Assembly (NCBI GenBank): GCA_003241175.1
Contig: QFOI01000001.1
Location: forward strand, 1-62,821
Direction: 5' to 3'
Source: Pseudopedobacter saltans
GTDB lineage: Bacteria > Bacteroidota > Bacteroidia > Chitinophagales > Chitinophagaceae
DNA length: 62,821 nucleotides
Both the position numbers and the translations under genes were made by a program. Numbering within the stretch: the first letter of the stretch is position 1; the number at the start of each line of letters is the position of its first letter. The notes under the pieces are model-generated. The model worked only from the letters and a program-made list of their open reading frames with translations, was not told the DNA's origin and searched no databases. Below, in pieces: positions 27,560 to 35,817 of the stretch.

Positions 27560-29959
27560 CTACCAGTTCCAATATAATGGGAAATTAACTTTAAACGTAA
27601 AGTTGCGACCCATTCCAAAAACGCCCATTCTACCCGTGGCGTTGTTGACATCCAAGTATTTAAGACGGCTTAGATGATTTTGATAAGCAACATCACCCAA
27701 GTTGTCACCACTCAATACAATATTGCAGATTGTCTTTCCATTTCTATTGACAACATCTGTCCCAATTCCGGCATTGACTAACCAATATCCAGATGTCGGC
27801 GTTTCCGTATTAAAACCTGTAAATGCATCATTTTGTTTGAATGTATAGTCACTTGTCAAGCTTACAAACAAATTTCTAAATGTTTTTCCTTGTGGAAAGA
27901 AATTACCTCTTAACTGTGCGACATAACGTCCTGCGGGTATATCAGGGATATTTTTACTTCCTCCAATTGCGGACGTAAATTGTGCTCTTGTGTAAGAAAA
28001 AGTATTCTCAAAGTGTAACCAATCCAAAGGATGAGGATGTATATCGATATTGAATTCTCCTCCATACAGGTTGGCACTGTGTTGATTAAATTTATAAACA
28101 TTTATAGTTGATCCGTTTTCATCCTGCATGGTAGAGTCTCCACCGGCTTGATTTAACACTCTTTGGTAAAAGATGAAATCGTCAATATGATTATAGTAAA
28201 TAGATGCATTTATCGAAACGTGAGTCGTATTGACTTCAACGCCTCCGTCAACCTGCAAACTTTTTTCCGATTTCAGATTGTTATTACCTATTTCGTAGCG
28301 CAATGTACCCTCATGTGCCCCATTGCTGGCCAACTCTGCCATGTTTGGCGCTCTGAATCCGCGAGCCACATTTAGTTTCAATGTGGTAGCGTTGGATACT
28401 TCATAACTAACACCGGCACTTCCGGACACATTTGAAAAATTCTTTTTAAATGCATCAAATTTAACTTCATCCGGATCTTCCGGATCCATCATAGATTTGC
28501 CGCTTACATGACGATTGTCAAAACGAAGACCTCCAGAGAACGTAAATTTGTCTTTTACATACTGTGTGATTCCAAAAGCACCAACGTCAAATAAATTATA
28601 GTCTGGAATCAATACTTCGGAAGCCTTATTGGTGTTGTTTTGTTGCATACCATTGACCCCAAAAACAGTTTTCCAGTTACCTAATTCTTTTAGATGGTAA
28701 CGAAGGTTGTAAGTAAATGTTTTTAAGTCAAAATAAGCATCTGGATTTGATGGTTCCGCGGCGTCACCAAATTCTTGTCGTTGGTTACGTTGGAAACTCA
28801 ATATCGCATCCAACTGACCTTTTCCTATATTGAAAACGTTGTCGGAAGTTATTTTTGTGTGGCGTATGTGTTGGTAAGGAACAAACGGTTTGATTTTGCT
28901 AAAGTCGGAAGATGTGGCGATCTCTTGAGATCCATCAGGCATATCTCTAACAAATTGTCCCGTGGTTTCGTCCCTTTCTCCTTCGACCATACCAATATGT
29001 TGATCGAAACGAGTCACTAGTAAACGTGAACTTCCCCAATTGCCGCGATAACCTAACATCCCACCAAAATTTTGGTTGTAGAATTTAGAGTTGAACACGC
29101 GACCGTCGTATTTGTTGCGGTAGTCTTCGGCACCTTTGTAGGAACCATAGGCGTTAAAACTAAATCCATTTTTTGTACCACCGATTTCTCCATGGAAACC
29201 TCGCAACAAGGAGTTAGTTTGATATTCACTCATGACATTTCCTTTAATTGTTCCTTCGGGAGCTGGTACTTGTGATGTGATGTTGATAACTCCTGCGAGC
29301 GCATCGCTACCATACATCAAGGAAGCTGGACCTTTGAGTACCTCGATTTTTTGGGCACTGTAATCGTCTATCTCAATACCGTGCTCATCACCCCACTGTT
29401 GACCTTCTTGACGTACACCGTCATTGATTGTCAGTACGCGATTATATCCAAGACCGCGAATAAACGGTTTAGCAATAGCGGGACCCGTAGTCAGAACGGA
29501 TACGCCTGGCGCCTGTCTAGATAAAGCGTCCATTAGATTTGTTGAAGGTGCATTGAAAAGATCACGCTTTGTCACAATGTCAACCGGTTGCGGATTTCTT
29601 CTGCTTGAGATGGCAGAAGCGACTCCTGTAACCACTACAGCTCCCTGCTCGAGCGCGGTAGGCGAAAGTTGAAAATCACTTTCCGTGTTTTCTTTTAGTA
29701 AAATATTTTTTACTGTGGTAGCATATCCCATGAAAGAAATTTCTACCAAATAATGACCAGGTCTGAGTTTAAGAGAAAAATGCCCTAAGGAGTCTGTCGA
29801 TACAATCCTATTGCTTCCGTCGATAGTAATCGTAGCAAATGGAAGAGGATTATGGGTACTTTGGTCTTTAACTGTACCTGAAAAGGTAACCTCACTGTTC
29901 TGTGCTAATAGAGAAAAGGACAGAAACATACTGAGAATGAGCAAAATGTGTTTGTGCAT
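27560..29959 (-). CDS. TonB-dependent outer-membrane receptor
   Basis: A 799-residue receptor: signal peptide (to about 19, SLLAQ), CarboxypepD_reg-like domain (about 25-105), plug (about 125-230) with KPFIRGLGYNRVLTINDG and EVLKGPASLMYGSDALAGVINI, then a barrel ending TFKVNFPLYWNW with a terminal Trp. The plug with WGDEHGIEIDDY is of the ZnuD/CirA-like type used for metals or small chelates, so a metal or siderophore substrate is possible, but nothing adjacent fixes it. No SusD gene follows. Expression is from an excellent TTTG-N19-TATTTTTG promoter overlapped by an inverted repeat. Confidence 0.88.
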   Translation of the reverse strand: MHKHILLILSMFLSFSLLAQNSEVTFSGTVKDQSTHNPLPFATITIDGSNRIVSTDSLGHFSLKLRPGHYLVEISFMGYATTVKNILLKENTESDFQLSPTALEQGAVVVTGVASAISSRRNPQPVDIVTKRDLFNAPSTNLMDALSRQAPGVSVLTTGPAIAKPFIRGLGYNRVLTINDGVRQEGQQWGDEHGIEIDDYSAQKIEVLKGPASLMYGSDALAGVINITSQVPAPEGTIKGNVMSEYQTNSLLRGFHGEIGGTKNGFSFNAYGSYKGAEDYRNKYDGRVFNSKFYNQNFGGMLGYRGNWGSSRLLVTRFDQHIGMVEGERDETTGQFVRDMPDGSQEIATSSDFSKIKPFVPYQHIRHTKITSDNVFNIGKGQLDAILSFQRNQRQEFGDAAEPSNPDAYFDLKTFTYNLRYHLKELGNWKTVFGVNGMQQNNTNKASEVLIPDYNLFDVGAFGITQYVKDKFTFSGGLRFDNRHVSGKSMMDPEDPDEVKFDAFKKNFSNVSGSAGVSYEVSNATTLKLNVARGFRAPNMAELASNGAHEGTLRYEIGNNNLKSEKSLQVDGGVEVNTTHVSINASIYYNHIDDFIFYQRVLNQAGGDSTMQDENGSTINVYKFNQHSANLYGGEFNIDIHPHPLDWLHFENTFSYTRAQFTSAIGGSKNIPDIPAGRYVAQLRGNFFPQGKTFRNLFVSLTSDYTFKQNDAFTGFNTETPTSGYWLVNAGIGTDVVNRNGKTICNIVLSGDNLGDVAYQNHLSRLKYLDVNNATGRMGVFGMGRNFTFKVNFPLYWNW

Positions 29960-29976
29960 GTGTGCTTTATTTTTGA

Positions 29977-30017
29977 AACAATGTTACAAAAATAGTTGAT
30001 TGATACATTGTTGCAAA
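29977..30017 (-). promoter_or_regulatory. promoter with overlapping inverted repeat for the second TonB receptor
   Basis: On the minus strand TTTG (30017-30014), 19 bases, then TATTTTTG (29994-29987) is an exact match to the Bacteroidota consensus. Arms AACAATGT (29977-29984) and ACATTGTT (30005-30012) flank the -7 box, 20 bases apart, a plausible operator. The ATG is 28 bases downstream of the -7 box. Confidence 0.7.
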
Positions 30018-30073
30018 AAAAATTCAAAAAATTTTGGAAGTTATCATTTAATAAATTTTTATAAATCAATTTC

Positions 30074-30081
30074 TATCTTTG
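30074..30081 (+). promoter_or_regulatory. -7 promoter box (TATCTTTG) for the secreted unknown protein gene
   Basis: An exact TAnnTTTG match 17 bases before the ATG at 30099. It lies inside a longer open frame beginning at 30000 and so supports the later start. Confidence 0.55.
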
Positions 30082-30098
30082 CATTTATTTTCGTAGAG

Positions 30099-31217
30099 AT
30101 GCAAAAACTGTCCGTATATCTTACTATATGTTCGATTGTGATAGCCCTACATGTTAGTGGGCAACAATCGGATCAGACAGTTGTGACTGCTTCTGGAGGT
30201 GGAAGCCATGTTGTTACCAGTTCAGTGCGTACATCAGCCAAGATGGATTCTCTTCCTTTGATGACTTACGAAGATTCTGTCAATGTCGGTGATATTGCGG
30301 TAAAGACCATGGACAAAGGGTCCGTAAGTTCTTTTTTGTCTTTATTCAAAAAAGGAAATATTGAGGAAAAAAAGAAACTTTTTTCGCATAGAGCTTATTA
30401 CAACTTAGCGGTATTGATGGCTAGATACAAAAATTATCCGCTAGCTTTAAAATATTTTGGGCTTGCCAATGCTTTTAGCGACCCAACATTGGCAGACCAT
30501 AAATTTAAACTGGATGTAGATAGTAGCCTATTGGATTTTCCCATGCCGTTGTTTGACAAAGATTCACTTATTGAACACCCGGAAAAATATGTTGTTGGTT
30601 CTGATACCGTTCTATTGACCAACAGAGATAAAAAAATTGATTCCAAACCAGTATCTTTTCGAAAATTGCTAGCGCCGTTCAAGGATGACGAAGATGGACT
30701 TGCTTACGGTATTATATTGCACCTCAAACAACCTGAATACGGAAAAAGAAAGCAATTTGCACTTTTCAACAACGTCGGCCATATGTTTATCTCTTTGATA
30801 AAATATGAAGCGGATGGCAAATCTGTTTCGCGGACTTTTGGTTTTTATCCTCAAAAAGACAATCCGTTGTCAGCAACACCTATTTTTCCAGGGACCTCCT
30901 CCACTTTTAAAAATGACTCTTTGCATCTTTGGGATGAGTCGGTTGGCAAGTTTATTACCTACAAACAATTTAAACTTGTATTGCGCATGGTTCGTCAATA
31001 CAGTAAAAAACGCTACCATCTCAACAAAAACAACTGTACGGACTTTGGTTTGGTGGTTGCCGGTGTTGCTGGTATCAATATCCAAGAAACCAATGGGACG
31101 TGGCCATTAGGTAGGGGCAACGACCCTGGAGACACTGGCCAAAGTATCTTGGAAGGGAAAATTTCGGATATGGAATCGCATGACAACTCCAAGTTGTTTA
31201 TTGTAACAGGGAACTAG
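30099..31217 (+). CDS. secreted protein of unknown function with a possible permuted papain-like (NlpC/P60-like) Cys-His signature
   Basis: I do not recognise the family of this 372-residue protein. It has a signal peptide (about 1-21, ending HVSGQ), a helical middle (about 70-130, LFSHRAYYNLAVL to LKYFGLANAF) and a C-terminal domain with His228 in NNVGHMFISL and Cys313 in LNKNNCTDFG. A His-hydrophobic strand preceding an NC(T)D motif is the order seen in permuted NlpC/P60-like hydrolases and Lnb/DUF4105-type acyltransferase domains. This is pattern recognition only. The start at 30099 fits the signal peptide and the TATCTTTG box. The stop overlaps the stop of the convergent TetR gene (CTAG). 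Confidence 0.62.
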   Translation: MQKLSVYLTICSIVIALHVSGQQSDQTVVTASGGGSHVVTSSVRTSAKMDSLPLMTYEDSVNVGDIAVKTMDKGSVSSFLSLFKKGNIEEKKKLFSHRAYYNLAVLMARYKNYPLALKYFGLANAFSDPTLADHKFKLDVDSSLLDFPMPLFDKDSLIEHPEKYVVGSDTVLLTNRDKKIDSKPVSFRKLLAPFKDDEDGLAYGIILHLKQPEYGKRKQFALFNNVGHMFISLIKYEADGKSVSRTFGFYPQKDNPLSATPIFPGTSSTFKNDSLHLWDESVGKFITYKQFKLVLRMVRQYSKKRYHLNKNNCTDFGLVVAGVAGINIQETNGTWPLGRGNDPGDTGQSILEGKISDMESHDNSKLFIVTGN

Positions 31218-31852
31218 CTTTTTTTAGTTTTTGCCAATTCAAATGAAATGTCCACCATTTGGTTAATGGTTTTGAATAAAAGTTCCTTATCCTCTTGCAG
31301 GTTGAAATCTCTCCCACAGAAAAGACTACCATTAACTTTTCCATGCAAAACCAGATAGTAGATACCCGCTGTAATGATGGCCGCAACCGTACGGAAATCA
31401 ATATCACTATTGGCAAATATGGGGTCAATACCTTTAAAAACAATTTCTCCAAAAGCTTCCCTTAGATCGGCTTCTTTACGAAGAATGTCAGAATACTGAC
31501 TTATTTCCCATACGATCACCTTTTGCATTTCCTCATGCTTATCAAACTCCTCAAAATGGTGCCGCAGTATTTTTTTGATTAAGGCTTTAGGATCTTGGAC
31601 GATATCCATCATTTTTTCAGATTCCATATCCTGGGTAAATACCCTCCAATAGTCTTTTTCCTTAATGTATGTTTCGATAAGATTATCCAGATTTCCGAAG
31701 TGGTAATAGATCATTTTACCGCTTGTATTGGCCTTTCTTGCAATATTTCGGATAAAAAGACCTGTATATCCCTCCGTTTTGATGATATCTCCTACGGCTT
31801 GCAAGATGTTGATTCTTAATGGATCACTTTGTTGTTTCTCTTTAGATGGCAT
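31214..31852 (-). CDS. TetR/AcrR-family transcriptional regulator
   Basis: A 212-residue regulator with an N-terminal TetR helix-turn-helix (about 12-60: ILQAVGDIIKTEGYTGLFIRN, then KMIYYHFGNLDNL) and an all-helical C-terminal ligand/dimer domain. YYHFGNLDNLIETYI is the standard recognition-helix region. It is divergent from the GH3 gene across a 375-base region containing a CAAACAG-N6-CTGTTTG palindrome that could be its operator (inference). Its 3' end overlaps the preceding gene's stop by four bases. Confidence 0.86.
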   Translation of the reverse strand: MPSKEKQQSDPLRINILQAVGDIIKTEGYTGLFIRNIARKANTSGKMIYYHFGNLDNLIETYIKEKDYWRVFTQDMESEKMMDIVQDPKALIKKILRHHFEEFDKHEEMQKVIVWEISQYSDILRKEADLREAFGEIVFKGIDPIFANSDIDFRTVAAIITAGIYYLVLHGKVNGSLFCGRDFNLQEDKELLFKTINQMVDISFELAKTKKS

Positions 31853-32082
31853 GGTCGAGGCAAGATAATTAAAAAAATATTTTCTAACATTAACGTATTT
31901 TATTCACCACTTGTTGAATTGTATTATCTTTGACAAAATTTTAGACTTTTTAGCCGAAAATTTTATTGAAATATAGGTAGTTTGAAATTTTAAGTCCCGA
32001 CTTGATTTGTTGGTATTGACCTAAAGGTTATTAAGCTGCAATCAAAACTAGCTTACCTGTGCTTAACACTTATGTTCTTTTG

Positions 32083-32102
32083 CAAACAGATTTACCTGTT
32101 TG
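32083..32102. promoter_or_regulatory. perfect inverted repeat CAAACAG-N6-CTGTTTG, candidate operator
   Basis: Two 7-base arms with a 6-base spacer, in the 375-base gap (31853-32227) between the divergent TetR and GH3 genes. The rest of that gap holds a TATCTTTG box at 31925-31932 on the plus strand, a repeated TTACCTGT (32053-32060 and 32092-32099) and a hairpin further on. TetR operators are palindromes of this size, but the link is inferred from position only. Confidence 0.35.
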
Positions 32103-32108
32103 AGCCCG

Positions 32109-32164
32109 TCTTCGATTTTTGCGCATATGATAGTTTCTTCTATTGGCCAGATCGAAGATTTTTT
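32109..32164 (+). other. leader hairpin followed by a T run, upstream of the GH3 gene
   Basis: TCTTCGAT (32109-32116) pairs with ATCGAAGA (32151-32158) and is followed by six T. If transcription starts at the 31925-31932 box, this would be a terminator-like element in a long 5' leader of the GH3 gene. The loop is long (34 bases), so the stem may be weak. Confidence 0.3.
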
Positions 32165-32227
32165 GTTTACCATTTCCGTCTTCAATCAAAAGAGGTATTT
32201 TTACCAAATTGACAAACGTACTCTTTC

Positions 32228-34558
32228 ATGATGCTGAAACGCGTATTCCCTTTCATCCTTACTAGTATTGCCCTCCAACAGGCTCAAGGACAGACGACAT
32301 CCCATCGAGCAATACATACTCTTTTGAAAACCATGACAATTGACGAAAAGATCAATCAGTTATCAACCGTTTTTGGATGGGAGATGTATAGTAAGCAAGC
32401 AAATAAAATCGGAGTTTCTTCCAAGTTTGCAAACTACTCGTACAAACCTGGTATGTTGTGGGGGACTTTGAGGGCTGACCCATGGACGAAAGTCACACTC
32501 AAAACAGGATTAAATTACACCGAGTCCGTGGAGGCAACAAATGCCTTACAAAAAGCATCCATAGAAAGCAGCCCATCTCGTATTCCCATATTGTTGGCAG
32601 AGGAGGGCGCACATGGCGTCATGGCTATTGGAACGACAGTTTTCCCTACGGCTATAGGGCAAGCGTCTACTTTTGACACATCCTTAATCAGGAAAATGGG
32701 GGAAGCCATTGCCGTTGAGACCAGAGCTTTAGGATCTCATGTAGTCTATGGACCTATTTTGGATCTTGCGAGAGAGTTGCGATGGTCGCGTGTGGAGGAG
32801 ACTTTTGGAGAAGATCCAGAATTGGTTTCGCAGATGGGCGTTGCTATGGTTCGAGGTTTGCAGGATGGACCAACCAAAACCATTGCCACGCTTAAGCATT
32901 TTGCGGCCTACGGTATGTCTGACGGCGGACAAAACGGAGGTCCAACAACATTAGGCAAAAGAGATCTTATCGAAAATATTTTGTACCCATTTAGAAATGC
33001 GGTAAAAGCGGGTGCCGGATCTGTCATGAGTTCGTATAATTCTATTGACGGCGTTCCTTGTTCGGGTGATAGTTGGTTGATGAACACAGTCCTAAGAAAA
33101 GAATGGGGATTCAGTGGTTTTACGGTTTCGGATTTGGGAAGTATAGATGGGCTCTATTCCACCCATCAAGTAGCGCCGACGGCTGAGGCAGGTGCTGCTT
33201 TGGCATTGAAGTCTGGGATGGATACAGATCTTGGTGGAAACGGTTTTGGAAAAAATCTTAAAAAGGCATTTGAACAAAAGCTTGTAACTGTCGCCGAAAT
33301 TGATACGGCCGTTATGCGCTTGTTAAGAGCAAAACAGCGTTTGGGTCTTTTTAAAAACCCGTACAATGACACTAAAAAAGTGAACCAACTTGTACACCAA
33401 TCCACTTTTGTCGATTTAGCCAAACAGTTAGCGCAGTCATCAATTATTTTATTAAAAAATGATACAGTAGCTGGAAAGCCCTTACTGCCTCTTTCATCCA
33501 ATATAAAACGTTTGGTCGTTATTGGTCCCAATGCGAACAATATCTACAACCAATTGGGAGACTATACTGCACCTCAGGACAGTGCCAAAATCATAACGGT
33601 ATTGAAAGGTTTGAAAAATAGATTGCCCAATACGGATATCCAATATGTAAAAGGTTGTACGATTCGCGATAGCTCGTTCAACGAAATTACACAGGCGGTG
33701 AATACAGCAAAAAACAGTGATGCGGTGGTTGTGGTTTTAGGCGGATCAAGCGCTCGTGATTTCAAAACAGAATACAAAGAAACCGGTGCTGCAACAGTTT
33801 CCGAAGCCGACGGAAAAGAACCAATGAGTGATATGGAAAGTGGAGAAGGTTATGATCGTACGACTTTGGAATTGATGGGATTACAACAAGATTTATTGAA
33901 ACAGTTAGCCGCAACAGGCAAACCAATTGTCTTGGTTTTGATTGAAGGAAGACCATTGAATATCAACTGGGCATCCGAAAACATCCCATCCATCATCAAT
34001 GCTTGGTATCCCGGCGAACAAGGCGGCAATGCTATTGCAGATGTATTGGTTGGCAACTATAATCCTGCAGGGAGATTGCCTGTTTCTATTCCTCGCTCGG
34101 TTGGCCAACTTCCGGTTTTTTACAATTACAAAAAACCGATCAAACATCGTTATGTAGAAGAAGAAGCAACACCACTCTACAGTTTTGGTTACGGATTGAG
34201 TTACACGCATTTCAAGTATGAAAATTTGCAACTTCACTCGTCAAAACTTAATGGCAAAGTTTCAGTTAAGGCATCGTTCACTATTACCAATGATGGACCT
34301 TTAGATGGAGACGAAGTGCCGCAGTTATACATTCGTCAACAATATACTTCCGTGGTGCGACCTATAAAACAGTTACGTGCTTTTTCCAGAATATTTTTGA
34401 AAGTAGGAGAAAGTAAAACAGTTACATTCTCTCTATCAGAAAAACAATTGGCCACATGGGGAAAAGAGGAAAAATGGTCTATGGAACCAGGAAAATACCA
34501 AATCCAAATAGGAAAATCTTCCGACAATATAGTACTGCAATCTAGTATTGAACTATAA
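32228..34558 (+). CDS. glycoside hydrolase family 3 beta-glucosidase (BglX-like)
   Basis: A 776-residue secreted enzyme. The signal peptide ends near QAQGQ (22). The N-terminal (alpha/beta)8 domain (about 30-375) carries KHFAAYG (223-229) and nucleophile Asp302 in GFTVSDLG; the alpha/beta sandwich domain (about 410-620) and a C-terminal fibronectin III-like domain (about 680-770) follow, as in periplasmic BglX-type beta-glucosidases. It should release terminal beta-linked glucose or xylose from oligosaccharides. Two ATGs, 32228 and 32231, are possible. A TetR regulator is divergent upstream, and a perfect palindromic terminator follows. Confidence 0.92.
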   Translation: MMLKRVFPFILTSIALQQAQGQTTSHRAIHTLLKTMTIDEKINQLSTVFGWEMYSKQANKIGVSSKFANYSYKPGMLWGTLRADPWTKVTLKTGLNYTESVEATNALQKASIESSPSRIPILLAEEGAHGVMAIGTTVFPTAIGQASTFDTSLIRKMGEAIAVETRALGSHVVYGPILDLARELRWSRVEETFGEDPELVSQMGVAMVRGLQDGPTKTIATLKHFAAYGMSDGGQNGGPTTLGKRDLIENILYPFRNAVKAGAGSVMSSYNSIDGVPCSGDSWLMNTVLRKEWGFSGFTVSDLGSIDGLYSTHQVAPTAEAGAALALKSGMDTDLGGNGFGKNLKKAFEQKLVTVAEIDTAVMRLLRAKQRLGLFKNPYNDTKKVNQLVHQSTFVDLAKQLAQSSIILLKNDTVAGKPLLPLSSNIKRLVVIGPNANNIYNQLGDYTAPQDSAKIITVLKGLKNRLPNTDIQYVKGCTIRDSSFNEITQAVNTAKNSDAVVVVLGGSSARDFKTEYKETGAATVSEADGKEPMSDMESGEGYDRTTLELMGLQQDLLKQLAATGKPIVLVLIEGRPLNINWASENIPSIINAWYPGEQGGNAIADVLVGNYNPAGRLPVSIPRSVGQLPVFYNYKKPIKHRYVEEEATPLYSFGYGLSYTHFKYENLQLHSSKLNGKVSVKASFTITNDGPLDGDEVPQLYIRQQYTSVVRPIKQLRAFSRIFLKVGESKTVTFSLSEKQLATWGKEEKWSMEPGKYQIQIGKSSDNIVLQSSIEL

Positions 34559-34594
34559 AAAACAATGCAGCGAAATTTCGCTGCATTGTTTTTT
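34557..34594. terminator. bidirectional terminator between the GH3 and butanediol dehydrogenase genes
   Basis: A 38-base perfect palindrome centred between 34575 and 34576, with core CAATGCAGCGAAA and A/T runs at both ends. It separates two convergent genes. Confidence 0.9.
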
Positions 34595-34599
34595 ATACG

Positions 34600-35661
34600 C
34601 TATTTTACATTTCCAATATTGATCAAGATTTTCACCTCGGAAGGATCTTTTATCAGAGCTTCAAACCCTTCTGGAACGATATTGTCCAGTTCAATTTTTC
34701 TGGTAACTAGTTTTTCTACATCCATTTGCTTGCTATTGATCAGTTCAATTACTTTCGGGAAGATATTGCGGTAAGCAATGACGCCTTTGATGGTAATTTC
34801 TCTACAAACTTGTTCGAATGCATCCAATGTTACTGGTTTGCCAAAAAGAGCAACCAACAATTCGGTACCACCATTTCTTAAGGATTTTATTCCATTGGTA
34901 AATGTGGGTTGTACACCTGCCGCATCAATGACACGATCCACTCCAATGCCTGTCACTTTTCTGATCTGCTCTGGAATGTCACTATCCGTTCCTTTGATAA
35001 TATAATCCGCTCCGATTTCTTTTGCCTTTTCTAAACGTTTTTCTGATACGTCAATGACAAATGTTGTGGTTGCTCCGGCTGCTTTTGCCGCTTGTAAACA
35101 CAAAAGACCAATAGGTCCTGCGCCGAAGATGGCGACCGATTCTCCTATCTGTAAACCACTATTGACTACTGCATACACCGCAACGGCAGCAGGTTCTACC
35201 AATGCGCCTTGCTCAAAACTCATAGAGTCGGGTATTTTGTGGACCATGTAATCTTCTACAACTACATAAGGTGCAAAGCCCCCATTGGCATTTAGGCCAA
35301 CAAAACCTAGAGGTTCTGATAAATTGTATTCGCCATTTGCGATAAATGGACTATCAGGATTTTTGAATATGGGCTCTACGACTACTCGATCGCCAACCTT
35401 AAGCTTGGTTTGTGCATCTACTCCGATTTCGCTAATAACTCCTGAAAACTCATGGCCTAAAGTGGTTACTCCAAAATGGCCATTCAGCGGATAGGGTTCT
35501 TTTGCAGGTATCAAGTTGGGTCCATGAACATATTCATGCAAATCAGATCCACAAATACCTGCATATTTAACTTCAATCTTGATCTGTTTGGTACCTGTGA
35601 CAGGAATTTCCGTGTCTTCTACTCTTACGTCTTTGGCTGCATACCATCTTGCTGCTTTCAT
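34600..35661 (-). CDS. zinc-dependent alcohol dehydrogenase, 2,3-butanediol dehydrogenase-like
   Basis: A 353-residue cytosolic medium-chain dehydrogenase. The catalytic zinc ligands are visible in YAGICGSDLHE (Cys) and LGHEFSG (His-Glu), and the NAD-binding motif is GAGPIGLLCLQA. The segment between, with HGPNLIPAKEPYPLNG, resembles (R,R)-2,3-butanediol dehydrogenases, which interconvert acetoin and butanediol. The structural-zinc lobe appears reduced, as in that subgroup. I start at ATG 35661; the longer frame to 35685 begins with TTG. Other polyol substrates remain possible. Confidence 0.85.
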   Translation of the reverse strand: MKAARWYAAKDVRVEDTEIPVTGTKQIKIEVKYAGICGSDLHEYVHGPNLIPAKEPYPLNGHFGVTTLGHEFSGVISEIGVDAQTKLKVGDRVVVEPIFKNPDSPFIANGEYNLSEPLGFVGLNANGGFAPYVVVEDYMVHKIPDSMSFEQGALVEPAAVAVYAVVNSGLQIGESVAIFGAGPIGLLCLQAAKAAGATTTFVIDVSEKRLEKAKEIGADYIIKGTDSDIPEQIRKVTGIGVDRVIDAAGVQPTFTNGIKSLRNGGTELLVALFGKPVTLDAFEQVCREITIKGVIAYRNIFPKVIELINSKQMDVEKLVTRKIELDNIVPEGFEALIKDPSEVKILINIGNVK

Positions 35662-35817
35662 GTCATCTTTTTTGTTAACGTTCAAAATAAAATAAAAAAA
35701 TAGAAAGAAAATATGACAAAAAACATCTTTTTAGAAAAACTGAATACATTTTCATTTACAAAAGAGCTTTTATCAAAAACAAAAGAGAAGGGTTTAAGCC
35801 TAATCCTTTTGAAACAA

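Noticed and set aside
30000..30098. Longer N-terminus for the secreted unknown protein
   Set aside because: The added 33 residues precede a good signal peptide and would span the TATCTTTG promoter box and the divergent promoter region.
32072..32212. 46-codon frame upstream of the GH3 gene, rich in Phe and Tyr
   Set aside because: No recognisable domain; it overlaps the hairpin, and no promoter or conserved feature supports translation. It could be a remnant or chance frame.
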